Source: JBEGHD01 sp049334165 (lineage in GTDB: Bacteria; Bacteroidota; Bacteroidia; Flavobacteriales_D; Sanyastnellaceae). From it: a stretch of 64,000 nucleotides of DNA. Shown here one piece after another: positions 44,132-52,229 of this stretch. The stretch lies in the NCBI GenBank assembly GCA_049334165.1, contig JBEGHD010000015.1; one strand, given 5' to 3'. Numbering within the stretch: position 1 is the first letter of the stretch; every line of letters starts with the position of its first letter. The translations under genes were made by a program, and so were the position numbers. The notes under the pieces were generated by a model that did not search any database, was not told the DNA's origin, and saw only the letters and a list, made by a program, of their open reading frames with translations.

Positions 44132-44281
44132 TAGAATCCAGTCGTAAATCGCCTGTCCTCAGGATCTCACAAGTTTTCTCAAATTATTTCTGAAACCCTT
44201 TCTCGAAGCGCACCGTTAAAGGATGATGTAAGTTCTCATGTAGAGATATTAGATAGTTTAATTGTTTTCATTTATTTACTG

Positions 44282-44312
44282 AAAAGGCCGTCAAGCGTGA
44301 CGGCCTTTTTGG
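44282..44312 (+). terminator. Strong terminator of the two-component operon
   Basis: A 12-base perfect stem (AAAAGGCCGTCA / TGACGGCCTTTT) with loop AGCG and a T run. It lies 150 bases past the regulator stop; the intervening bases hold no gene. Confidence 0.92.
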
Positions 44313-44422
44313 TTTTTATTCTTTCGGATGAAAATAGCTCCAGCATTTTTTAACAGCGGCTTTCTTCCACTAGATCCAACCTTTCTTACCTTTCCGTGTT
44401 CTAGTAATTAGAAATCAAAAAT

Positions 44423-45076
44423 ATGAGACCTATGAAATTCAAGATTATTCTACCTGCTTTTCTGGCTGTAGCACTGCTCGCCAGTTCATTTTTGCTGAAA
44501 GAAGATCCACCGGAAATCCTTGGGATTGGTGAAAAAGCACCGATGCAAGACTATGAGATGAAAGGAATTGATGGAAAAACCTACAGCATCGAAAATTCTG
44601 CTAAAGAGAACGGACTTCTTGTGATGTTTACCTGCAACACCTGCCCGTTTGTAGTAGGAGCTCCGGGCCGCGGAGATGGTTGGCAAGGTCGCTACAATGA
44701 AGTTTATAGCAACGCCCTGCAAAACAATATTGGAATGTTAATGGTCAACTCAAACGAAGCCTACCGCGATGGCGTTGATTCAATGGAGGCCATGAAGAAG
44801 CACGCTAAGGAAAACAGCTATCGTGCGCCTTACGTGGTTGACAAAAACCACCAGTTGGCCGATGCTCTTGGAGCGCGCACCACTCCTCACATTTACCTTT
44901 TCAATTCTGATATGGAGCTAGTTTACAAGGGCGCCATTGACGACAGCAACGAAAGTGCTGACAAAGTGAAAGAACACTGGCTGAAGCAAGCATTGAAAAA
45001 TCTTGCTGCTGGAAAACCAATTGATCCAAACTCGACTCGCCAGCTCGGATGCAGCATCAAGCGTGTTGACTCATAA
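44423..45076 (+). CDS. Exported redoxin/thioredoxin-like protein
   Basis: A 217-residue AhpC/TSA-like protein. An N-terminal hydrophobic segment (about 5-25) suggests export or a membrane anchor. The redox pair is C71-x-x-C74 in FTCNTCPFV, and the cis-proline segment is ARTTPHIYLF. The PFVVGAPGRG segment after the CXXC and a single further cysteine near the C-terminus (LGCSIKR) match a Bacteroidota redoxin subfamily. Its role is likely periplasmic thiol exchange or peroxide handling; the substrate is not known. Confidence 0.88.
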   Translation: MRPMKFKIILPAFLAVALLASSFLLKEDPPEILGIGEKAPMQDYEMKGIDGKTYSIENSAKENGLLVMFTCNTCPFVVGAPGRGDGWQGRYNEVYSNALQNNIGMLMVNSNEAYRDGVDSMEAMKKHAKENSYRAPYVVDKNHQLADALGARTTPHIYLFNSDMELVYKGAIDDSNESADKVKEHWLKQALKNLAAGKPIDPNSTRQLGCSIKRVDS

Positions 45077-45096
45077 TAATTAGAAGACTTTTTAAG

Positions 45097-45130
45097 AATC
45101 CCTGGTCGCGAAAGTGGTCAGGGATTTTTT
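45097..45130 (+). terminator. Terminator of the redoxin gene
   Basis: AATCCCTG (45097-45104) pairs with CAGGGATT (45119-45126), followed by a T run. Confidence 0.88.
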
Positions 45131-45146
45131 ATTTCTGGGAAATAGG

Positions 45147-45665
45147 TCAGCCCTGATTCTTCAATCCTTTTTGATAAATCTTCCTGATGCCGTTTTTTTC
45201 CTCATTCCTTTCCAGAACACGAATGGCTTCCACCAATTCGGCTTTGCCTTTAAAATCCAGTTGAACGATTGTGCTCAAAGCCAGAGCTGCACTCCAGCGG
45301 ACAACTGTCCCTTGGTGCTCCGTGTTGTTGAGCAGGTTCACAATGGCTTTATCGAGCTTGTCTGTGTGCAGGTGCGCAGAGTTGGCAATTACTCTTGCCG
45401 ATTCTCTTTTTAAGCCCGGATGCTTTTTGGTCAGGCTCGAAACTGCCAATTCGAAAGCAGTATTCGGAATGTCCTCGGGTCGAGTTTGCGACAAGCGCTC
45501 AAGTGCTTCCATGCAAACTGCCTGGTCCTTTTCATTTGCTTCTTCAAAGACAGCGATTAGCTGAACCATGGAAAGCTCACCTTCTAAAAGCAGTGCCGAC
45601 AATCGCTCAACTTTTTGCTTGGCTTTCATCGATTTGTCTTTAAGAACCTCTTCTGGTTTTCCCAT
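45147..45665 (-). CDS. HEAT-repeat-like helical protein (172 aa)
   Basis: An all-helical soluble protein with successive paired helices (VERLSALLLEGELSMVQLIAVF, AVCMEALERLSQ, SARVIANSAHLHTDKLDKAIVNLLN, RWSAALALSTIVQL), as in HEAT repeats. No signal peptide or catalytic motif. It probably works as a protein-binding scaffold. It lies 20 bases behind the cation transporter gene and is probably co-transcribed with it. Partner unknown. Confidence 0.75.
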   Translation of the reverse strand: MGKPEEVLKDKSMKAKQKVERLSALLLEGELSMVQLIAVFEEANEKDQAVCMEALERLSQTRPEDIPNTAFELAVSSLTKKHPGLKRESARVIANSAHLHTDKLDKAIVNLLNNTEHQGTVVRWSAALALSTIVQLDFKGKAELVEAIRVLERNEEKNGIRKIYQKGLKNQG

Positions 45666-45685
45666 TCATTTCTAAAATTTGGATA

Positions 45686-46480
45686 CTACTTTCCGAGTTT
45701 TAAAATCCTCACTGCTCCGCGAATCACCAGGATAAAAACGATGCTTCCAATGATCAAATCCGGAAGTCCTGATTTGAGCCAATTTACAAGTAACCCGGCA
45801 ATGATAACTCCGCCATTGATGATGATGTCGTTTGAAGTAAAAATCATGCTCGCCTGCATGTGAGCTTCTTCTTTGCCTTTGGACTTTTGGAGCAGATACA
45901 GGCAAACGGCATTTCCAATTAGAGCTGCAATGGAGACATAAATCATAACGGTGAAATCCGGAAGTTCCACGGAGACGATGAACCGCCTGACTACCTCCGC
46001 AAAACCGATTACAGCCAGCAAAATCTGAAAGTAGCCAGCGGCAGTGGCAATTCGTTTTTTCCTCAGCATGCTACCGGCAACTGCCAGCAAGCTCAATCCA
46101 TAAACCACCGAGTCGGCCAGCATATCCAGGCTGTCGGCAACGAGCCCCATCGACCTTGAAATTAATCCTGTTGTCATCTCCACCACAAAAAAGACGAAGT
46201 TGATGGCCAGGACTGTCCAAAGCAATTTCTTTTGATGGGACTGGGTAGAAAAGTCGGTTCGATCTGAATCGACTGTCGAGATTCTTTCGCTGTCCAGGCT
46301 CAGCTCGTCAATCCGCTGTTCAATTTCAGTGGCATCTCCCTCGTGAAAAACATCGAGTTTGCGGTTAGCAATGTCGAACTCCATTTCGCGCAGACCAGAA
46401 ATACCATCCAGCTTCATGCGGATTAGATTTTCCTCAGAAGGGCAATCCATTTTCTTGATTTGAAAAGTCGACTTTTTCAT
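45686..46480 (-). CDS. Cation transporter of the CDF family with HMA-like N-terminus
   Basis: A 264-residue protein. The first 70 residues resemble a heavy-metal-associated domain (STFQIKKMDCPSEEN) in which only the first cysteine of MxCxxC is present. The membrane part has the CDF signature GLVADSLDMLADSVVYGLSLL in the second helix and a matching SNDIIINGGVIIAGLLV segment further on, which form the metal site. The usual long cytosolic C-terminal domain is absent. A divalent metal is the likely substrate; identity unknown. It leads a two-gene unit with the HEAT-like gene. Confidence 0.85.
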   Translation of the reverse strand: MKKSTFQIKKMDCPSEENLIRMKLDGISGLREMEFDIANRKLDVFHEGDATEIEQRIDELSLDSERISTVDSDRTDFSTQSHQKKLLWTVLAINFVFFVVEMTTGLISRSMGLVADSLDMLADSVVYGLSLLAVAGSMLRKKRIATAAGYFQILLAVIGFAEVVRRFIVSVELPDFTVMIYVSIAALIGNAVCLYLLQKSKGKEEAHMQASMIFTSNDIIINGGVIIAGLLVNWLKSGLPDLIIGSIVFILVIRGAVRILKLGK

Positions 46481-46686
46481 TTTCCCGGCTTACGCTAGAT
46501 CTGGCGAAGAGGTAAAGGTATAAATCATTTCAACCGAGGTTTCAAGGTTTCTCAGAATTGACATAAAATGAGTTTAGTCGCTATTAGACAGGTATTTAAT
46601 TACAGCAGAGTTGAGATTCGTTTTTTGTGAGTACTAAAACGGCAGAGTAAATTTCCACCACATAATAACCCCAAAACCGCAACTCT

Positions 46687-48453
46687 ATGAAAGTTTTAAA
46701 ATTTACTTATTTGCTAATTTTCTTTTCTCTGGTGGCAACTTCCTCAAAGTCTCAGGTGGCTGAGGAGCCTTTTAGTCACAACAAATTCATCTGGCAACAT
46801 GAGACCAATGGAAGCCTGTTTGCCAATCAAACTGATGGAGTGGCCGGACTTCACATAATTGACTCAGACACGATTCCCATAGTTTATTCCAGTTCACTTT
46901 GGATTGCAGGACTCTCTCCTGATCAGCTTGTTGGAGCCGCAAGTACGCATTGTACAAATGATTGCGCATTCCAACCCGGACCTCTCACATTACAAACGGC
47001 ACAAACTTTCGAAGAAGTCGAAGTACAGTTCGATCGTATCTGGTACGTTACTCGTGAGCAAATCGAAACCCACATAGAATATTACGAATGTCTCAACGAT
47101 GAGGATTGTGACACAGAGGTGGAGTTTCCTAATGGTTATGAAATCCCTGAAGCGATTGAGACCTGGCCGGCAATGGGCGACACCGAATTAGGGTTTGCTC
47201 AGTATCTGGCTCCTTTTGTCGATACAGATAACAACGGAGTTTACAATCCCGAAAACGGAGATTACCCGGATATCTGTGGTGATTTTTGCATTTACCAAAT
47301 CTACAATGACAAGGTTTTCAACATGCTACAATCAATCGGAGTTGAAATTCACACTTCGACCTACGGGTATGAGTCAGATAGTGAGGCTCTTAGCAATACA
47401 TTGTTTATGCATCACCGAATTTACAATCGAGGAACTCAAACGCTTAACTCAACCCGATTGGGGATTTGGAATGATTTCGATATCGGAAATTATTCGGACG
47501 ACTACGTGGGTACGGATGTTGCTCGATCGATGGTTTATGCCTACAATGGCGACAGCTTTGACGAAGATAATTTGGGGACTTCAGGATTTGGAGACGACCT
47601 GGGTATCGTAGGAATGAGAATTCTGGCCGGACCGACTTCGGATTTTGATGGAGAAGACAATAGCTACATTTCTGAAGAATACGGAAGCTACGCCAACCAG
47701 ACTATTGGTTGGGGCGATGCAATTGTGGATAACGAAAGGTTGGGCCTCTCCGGAAGTATTTCCTTTGGCGGCACCAGCCCAATTAATGGTTCTCCCTCAA
47801 CCCCCTTGCACTTTTACAACTTCTTGACCAATCGTTGGAAAAACAACGACATATTGACATTCGGTGGCCCAGGTTTCGGAGTTACATCAACTCCAGCCAG
47901 CTACATTTTCCCTGGTGAAAGTGACCCGCTTATGATTGGTACAAATGGCGAAGATCCGGAGTACAACGATGGCGCTGCCTGGACAGAGAGCGAGGCTGGG
48001 ATACAACCTGGAGATCGCCAGGTTCTGGCATCAAGTGGTGAGTTCACGCTCGGGCCAGGTGACGTTCAGAATTTTACTGTAGCATATATTTTTGCCCGAG
48101 ATTCCTATTCAGAAAGTCAGACACCACTCGAAACGCTTCAGCAATTCGCTGACGAGGTGGAACCTTATCTTTGCGAAACAGAGCCTCTGATCACTAGCAT
48201 CGATGAGCCTGAAACCAACCAACTGAATGTTTCAGTGTTTCCAAACCCAACTTCCGATCTGATCAACATAGAGCTTGATGGAACGAATAATGGAACCATT
48301 GAACTCCTTGACCTAACCGGTAAAGTCATCGTCAGTGAAGTGTTTCAGTCGAATCAATCTACATTGGATCTCAGTGGCGAAGCCCGGGGAATCTATCTTT
48401 TGAAAGTGCAAAGTGATGGCCTGGTGAGAACATTCAAGATTGTGAAGGAATAG
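46687..48453 (+). CDS. Secreted protein with type IX sorting domain (588 aa)
   Basis: A signal peptide ends near residue 22 (SSKSQ). The large central part (about 30-500) starts with a Bacteroidota-typical segment (LWIAGLSPDQLVG) and contains an aspartate-rich stretch (DTDNNGVYNPENGDYPDI) that looks calcium-binding, like thrombospondin type 3 repeats. The last 80 residues are a type A sorting domain (VFPNPTSDLINIEL ... GIYLLKVQSDGLVRTFKI). Export by type IX secretion and surface anchoring are expected. No catalytic site recognised. Confidence 0.88.
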   Translation: MKVLKFTYLLIFFSLVATSSKSQVAEEPFSHNKFIWQHETNGSLFANQTDGVAGLHIIDSDTIPIVYSSSLWIAGLSPDQLVGAASTHCTNDCAFQPGPLTLQTAQTFEEVEVQFDRIWYVTREQIETHIEYYECLNDEDCDTEVEFPNGYEIPEAIETWPAMGDTELGFAQYLAPFVDTDNNGVYNPENGDYPDICGDFCIYQIYNDKVFNMLQSIGVEIHTSTYGYESDSEALSNTLFMHHRIYNRGTQTLNSTRLGIWNDFDIGNYSDDYVGTDVARSMVYAYNGDSFDEDNLGTSGFGDDLGIVGMRILAGPTSDFDGEDNSYISEEYGSYANQTIGWGDAIVDNERLGLSGSISFGGTSPINGSPSTPLHFYNFLTNRWKNNDILTFGGPGFGVTSTPASYIFPGESDPLMIGTNGEDPEYNDGAAWTESEAGIQPGDRQVLASSGEFTLGPGDVQNFTVAYIFARDSYSESQTPLETLQQFADEVEPYLCETEPLITSIDEPETNQLNVSVFPNPTSDLINIELDGTNNGTIELLDLTGKVIVSEVFQSNQSTLDLSGEARGIYLLKVQSDGLVRTFKIVKE

Positions 48454-48459
48454 TAAGAT

Positions 48460-48861
48460 TTACTCTTTGTTACCCGACCACATGAAAATCCGCGGGTTGT
48501 TGTAGTAGACGGAAATGTCTTTGGTGAAAACCAGATGCAGCAGATCGATCACCGGAAGTATGCCGAGTCCACCTCCGAGTGTGAGGGTGTAAAAAACCGG
48601 GACTTTCACATCGGTTCCCAGGTAGATACGATGAGCGCCAAAAGGACCAAGGGCCAGGGTGAGTAAAATTGAAACCAGCCGAGGATTCTCCTGCACACTT
48701 TCCTTTTCCAGGAGCTTAAGGGCGAGCTTTTGAGCACCGTTGAGTTCAACTTCAGAAAGTTGTGGAAGCTCGATAAAAGAACTGAGATTGGTCTTGGCTT
48801 GCTGCGCTCTCAAAGCACTGCATGCAGTTAGAATCGTCAAAATCAGAATGAGCTTTTTCAT
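48460..48861 (-). CDS. TM2 domain protein (133 aa)
   Basis: The start at 48861 (MKKLILILT) gives a signal peptide ending near AQQ; the longer frame adds a polar lead and is rejected. The C-terminal half is a TM2 domain: SILLTLALGPFGAHRIYLG, a short turn, then GGGLGILPVIDLLHLVF. TM2 proteins have two membrane helices and no settled bacterial function. Its stop is 6 bases from that of the convergent type IX cargo gene. Confidence 0.85.
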   Translation of the reverse strand: MKKLILILTILTACSALRAQQAKTNLSSFIELPQLSEVELNGAQKLALKLLEKESVQENPRLVSILLTLALGPFGAHRIYLGTDVKVPVFYTLTLGGGLGILPVIDLLHLVFTKDISVYYNNPRIFMWSGNKE

Positions 48862-48898
48862 GTCACAATCACCCTTTTCACTAAGTGGTGAAAATAAC

Positions 48899-48936
48899 AA
48901 AAGCCCTGCTGGAATATTTCTCAGCAGGGCTTTTTA
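48899..48936. terminator. Terminator between the TM2 gene and queA
   Basis: AAGCCCTGCT (48901-48910) pairs with AGCAGGGCTT (48923-48932), with T-rich sequence on both sides. It most likely ends queA transcription on the minus strand, after a 3' region that carries the repeat pair at 49001-49074. Confidence 0.8.
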
Positions 48937-49000
48937 TTGGTGTTATTATTTGCCAAAAATGATTCAATTTTAAAAGAAGTAAGATATCTCCTTCACACCT

Positions 49001-49074
49001 GTCTCGACTCCGCTCGACAATCGTCTGATGCGCGAGGACCGGTTCTCGAGCGGAGTCGAGAGAACAAGGTGGTT
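49001..49074. repeat. Dispersed GC-rich repeat, inverted pair (copies 2 and 3)
   Basis: Copy 2 (49001-49020) is the exact reverse complement of 27625-27644. Copy 3 (49043-49074) is in forward orientation (TCTCGAGCGGAGTCGAGAGA, then ACAAGGTGGTT). The two face each other across 22 bases, so the transcript can fold into a long hairpin. The pair lies just after the queA stop, upstream of the terminator. Bacteroidota genomes carry dispersed repeats of this type; there is no coding capacity. Confidence 0.75.
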
Positions 49075-49081
49075 ATTCCGC

Positions 49082-50131
49082 TCACAAAATCAACATGGCA
49101 TCACCATAAGCGAAGAATCTGTATTCTTCCTTAATGGCTTCTTTGTATGCTTTCATGATCAGGTCGTAACCTCCAAAAGCAGCAGCCATCATCAATAGAG
49201 TTGATTCCGGTGTGTGGAAGTTGGTGATCATGCAGTTGGCAATGTGAAAATCGAAAGGAGGGAAAATGAATTTATTCGTCCATCCTTCGTAAGGCTTTAG
49301 TCTGTCGTAGGTGCTCACAGATGATTCGAGTCCGCGCATCACTGTAGTTCCAACAGCACAAACCTTTCTCTTTTCGTCCTTGGCCTTATTCACCCGGTCT
49401 GCAGTGTTCTCAGGGATAATGATCTGTTCAGAATCCATCTTGTGCTTGGTGAGATCTTCAACCTCTACCGGACGGAAAGTTCCAAGGCCAACGTGGAGCG
49501 TGAGCTCAGAAAACTCCACACCTTTGAGTTCCAGCCTTTTCATAAGCTGACGGCTAAAGTGAAGGCCGGCTGTCGGCACTGCTACGGCACCTTCGTGCTT
49601 TGCATAAATCGTTTGAAAACGCTCCTGATCTTCGGGCTCAACCTCGCGGTCGATATATTTTGGAAGTGGCGTTTGACCAAGCTTGTAAACGGTTTCTTTG
49701 AATTCTTCGTGTGTTCCGTCAAAGAGGAAACGAAGTGTTCTTCCACGAGAAGTGGTGTTGTCGATTACTTCGGCCACGAGTTCATCGTTTTCTCCGAAGT
49801 AGAGTTTGTTACCAATTCTGATCTTTCTTGCAGGATCAACAAGCACGTCCCATAGCAGGCTTTCGCGGTTGAGTTCTCGAAGCAAGAAAACTTCGATAGT
49901 CGCACCAGTCTTTTCTTTGTTACCGTACATTCTGGCTGGGAAAACACGCGTGTTGTTCAACACCATCACATCTCCGTCATCAAAATAGTCGAGCACGTCC
50001 TTAAACATGCGGTGTTCGATTTCACCAGTATCGCGGTGAACCACCATCAACCTCGACTCGTCTCTGTTTTCGGCCGGATGTTGGGCTACTAATTTTTCGG
50101 GAAGATCAAATTTAAATTGAGATAGCTTCAT
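49082..50131 (-). CDS. queA: S-adenosylmethionine:tRNA ribosyltransferase-isomerase
   Basis: Transfers and rearranges the ribose of SAM onto preQ1-modified tRNA to form epoxyqueuosine, late in queuosine synthesis. At 349 residues it is full length. Family segments include the start KLSQFKFDLPEKLVAQHPA, VMVLNNTRVFPARM, GAVAVPTAGLHFS and HVGLGTFRPV. The rest of the queuosine pathway is not in the window. It has its own -7 element 40 bases upstream. Confidence 0.96.
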   Translation of the reverse strand: MKLSQFKFDLPEKLVAQHPAENRDESRLMVVHRDTGEIEHRMFKDVLDYFDDGDVMVLNNTRVFPARMYGNKEKTGATIEVFLLRELNRESLLWDVLVDPARKIRIGNKLYFGENDELVAEVIDNTTSRGRTLRFLFDGTHEEFKETVYKLGQTPLPKYIDREVEPEDQERFQTIYAKHEGAVAVPTAGLHFSRQLMKRLELKGVEFSELTLHVGLGTFRPVEVEDLTKHKMDSEQIIIPENTADRVNKAKDEKRKVCAVGTTVMRGLESSVSTYDRLKPYEGWTNKFIFPPFDFHIANCMITNFHTPESTLLMMAAAFGGYDLIMKAYKEAIKEEYRFFAYGDAMLIL

Positions 50132-50171
50132 AATTGCCTTTGCTTAATTAGAGCTGTTTTTAGAGCGGGTG

Positions 50172-50179
50172 CAAAAGTA
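50172..50179 (-). promoter_or_regulatory. Promoter -7 element upstream of queA
   Basis: TACTTTTG on the minus strand, an exact TAnnTTTG match 40 bases before the queA start. Confidence 0.55.
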
Positions 50180-50235
50180 AAAAAAATAGGGAATTTTCGA
50201 CATGAATCAACTGCTAACTGCCGACCAAATCGTGA

Positions 50236-50967
50236 TTAGGCAGATTGTGGCTCCAGTTTGTTCAGCTCTTCTTCAAATTGTTCCACAGACCAGGCATCTT
50301 CAACTGAGTAATCGCCACTGCGTGTTCTCCGAAGCGCTTTCAGGTAACCGCCACAACCGAGAGCAGCACCGTAGTCGTTAGCCAGACTTCGGAGATAGGT
50401 CCCCTTGGAGCACTCCACTTTGAAGTCTACTTCGGGAAGCTCCAATCTCGTGAGCTCGAATTTCTCGATGCGAATCAAATTCTTTGGCACATCCACTTCC
50501 AGACCTTTTCGGGCGTAGTTGTAGGCTCTTTTCCCATCAATTTTTTTGGCCGAAAAAACGGGTGGCTGTTGCATCTGCTCACCGATAAACTCCTTTGTAG
50601 CTTCCTGTAATTCCTCCTTTGAAATGTGATCAGAAGGCAGATCGTTTTCAGGTTCTGTTTCCAGGTCGAAGGAGGGCGTTGTTTGCCCCAGTCGGATGGT
50701 TCCAGTGTAGACCTTGTCGTCAGCCTGAATGTGCTGGATTTGTTTTGTCATCTTCCCTACGCAGATTACAAGAAGACCAGAGGCCAGAGGATCGAGCGTG
50801 CCGGCATGGCCGACTTTAATCTTCTTGATCTTGCCGTTTTTGCGGATGAGCCAGCGTAGCTTGTTGACCACGTCAAAAGACGTCCATTTGAGCGGTTTGT
50901 CCACGAGAAAAACAGCACCGGCTTTGAGCTGATCAATCGATTCAATGAGGTTGGGAGTGACTTGCAT
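50236..50967 (-). CDS. truB: tRNA pseudouridine-55 synthase
   Basis: Makes pseudouridine at position 55 of elongator tRNAs. The start at 50967 (MQVTPNLIES) gives 243 residues; the in-frame ATG at 50997 is upstream of a promoter-like box and adds no conserved sequence. The catalytic aspartate is D59 in GHAGTLDPLASGLL, preceded by the usual DKPLKWTSFDVVNKLR. Later segments (QQPPVFSAKKIDGKRAY, CSKGTYLRSLANDYG) are intact. The C-terminal PUA-like tail is short. It lies behind an O-antigen-ligase-type gene (42-base gap). Confidence 0.95.
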   Translation of the reverse strand: MQVTPNLIESIDQLKAGAVFLVDKPLKWTSFDVVNKLRWLIRKNGKIKKIKVGHAGTLDPLASGLLVICVGKMTKQIQHIQADDKVYTGTIRLGQTTPSFDLETEPENDLPSDHISKEELQEATKEFIGEQMQQPPVFSAKKIDGKRAYNYARKGLEVDVPKNLIRIEKFELTRLELPEVDFKVECSKGTYLRSLANDYGAALGCGGYLKALRRTRSGDYSVEDAWSVEQFEEELNKLEPQSA

Positions 50968-50972
50968 TGAGG

Positions 50973-50980
50973 CAAAAGTA
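50973..50980 (-). promoter_or_regulatory. Promoter -7 element touching the truB start
   Basis: TACTTTTG on the minus strand, five bases before the ATG at 50967, the same spacing as at DUF4271. If used, the truB message would be leaderless or nearly so. Confidence 0.45.
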
Positions 50981-51008
50981 ATGTATCCATGCCTCACCGT
51001 AAAGGTAA

Positions 51009-52229
51009 TTACTCAGGCCTCGATTGAAGAGAACGATTTTGCCTTGAGATTACCAAAAGAACGGTCATCATCACTACCATGAAAACTCCGTGCTGTCTGG
51101 CAAGGATATTTTCTGTGAACATTTGGAAGAATACAATTCCAAAAATTGCTGAAAAGAGCAATTCTGATTTTATACTTCTGAAAACCATGACAAAGAAATA
51201 AATCAACAGAGATAGCCCCCAAACTCCGAAAGTGAGAATAGCATTCAAATATTCGTTGTGCGAATTGTAATTATGAGTTAGGGCCATCTTGGGGTTAATC
51301 AGAAGGTAGCAGCCATTGAGAGTGGTCTGAACATTGTCAGAGCCCAGTCCGAAGAGCCAGCAATCTTTCAGAATGGCCATGCTGCACTGATACATAGAAA
51401 TCCGATCGCCAGTTCCTGAATAGACCAATGCGCGTGAAGGGTCTTTTATGATGTGCAGCAAGTCCGACAACCTGGCAAGAAATACTTGTTGAGAAAGAAT
51501 CGCTAGTAGCGCAAACCCTCCCAACAAACTTCCAAACCAGGTCCATTTTCTGAAATAGAGAAGAAATGCGGAACCCACTAAAAGCGTTGCAATAACAGAC
51601 ATTCTACTTCCAGATAGTATGAGTCCCGCAGCACCTACAACGAGAAGTACCCAAATGACAGTCCTCAATCGAGGGAAACTCTTATGAATCTGAAAGTCCA
51701 TGAGAATTAAGAGAGTGGCTCCCGAAAACATTCCGTAATAAGTAGGGTGCACACCCGAAATTGATTCGAACTTCGTCCGGAGGAGAAAGTAAAAGTTTGG
51801 GTTTTGGATCGTTTCATCGATTACACCTAAAACGTAGAGAATAATCAGAAGAAAGGACAGAAGCGAGGTAGCTACCACGAAGGCTAATTTTGACCAGCGG
51901 ATTACACTAGCATTAATTTTACCCTTCAGATGAATTAAAACTGGTACGGCCAAAAGTGCAGCCCTTTTTTCAAACTCAAACCAGGCCAGTTGAAGGTCGC
52001 TTGCCCAAAAGGAGTAAACGAGATAGGTAAGAGCTACTAGAAAGAGAGGAGTTAGCGGATTGAGCAGAGAAGGTTTTCGAAAAGAATCCCGTTTTAACAC
52101 AGCCAAAAATACAATGCTAAGAAAGGCCAAAATCAGGACTAATCCTGAAGCCTGCAGGGGTAAAACTGGAAACAAGAAAATGGCGATGATGAGCCAATCA
52201 GTGATTTTACTTATCCGTTGTTGGATCAT
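51009..52229 (-). CDS. O-antigen ligase/polymerase family membrane protein
   Basis: A 406-residue polytopic protein with about eleven membrane segments and the Wzy_C features: SGSRMSVIATLLVGS in one helix and the periplasmic loop with FGLGSDNVQ ... NYNSHNEYLNAI. The loop histidine and the arginine of SRMS are the residues usually tied to ligase or polymerase activity. It lacks the long Bacteroidota insert of the protein at 15350-16936. It is the third gene of an operon behind two GT4 genes (overlaps of 23 and 4 bases), so it probably handles the glycan those enzymes help make. Confidence 0.88.
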   Translation of the reverse strand: MIQQRISKITDWLIIAIFLFPVLPLQASGLVLILAFLSIVFLAVLKRDSFRKPSLLNPLTPLFLVALTYLVYSFWASDLQLAWFEFEKRAALLAVPVLIHLKGKINASVIRWSKLAFVVATSLLSFLLIILYVLGVIDETIQNPNFYFLLRTKFESISGVHPTYYGMFSGATLLILMDFQIHKSFPRLRTVIWVLLVVGAAGLILSGSRMSVIATLLVGSAFLLYFRKWTWFGSLLGGFALLAILSQQVFLARLSDLLHIIKDPSRALVYSGTGDRISMYQCSMAILKDCWLFGLGSDNVQTTLNGCYLLINPKMALTHNYNSHNEYLNAILTFGVWGLSLLIYFFVMVFRSIKSELLFSAIFGIVFFQMFTENILARQHGVFMVVMMTVLLVISRQNRSLQSRPE

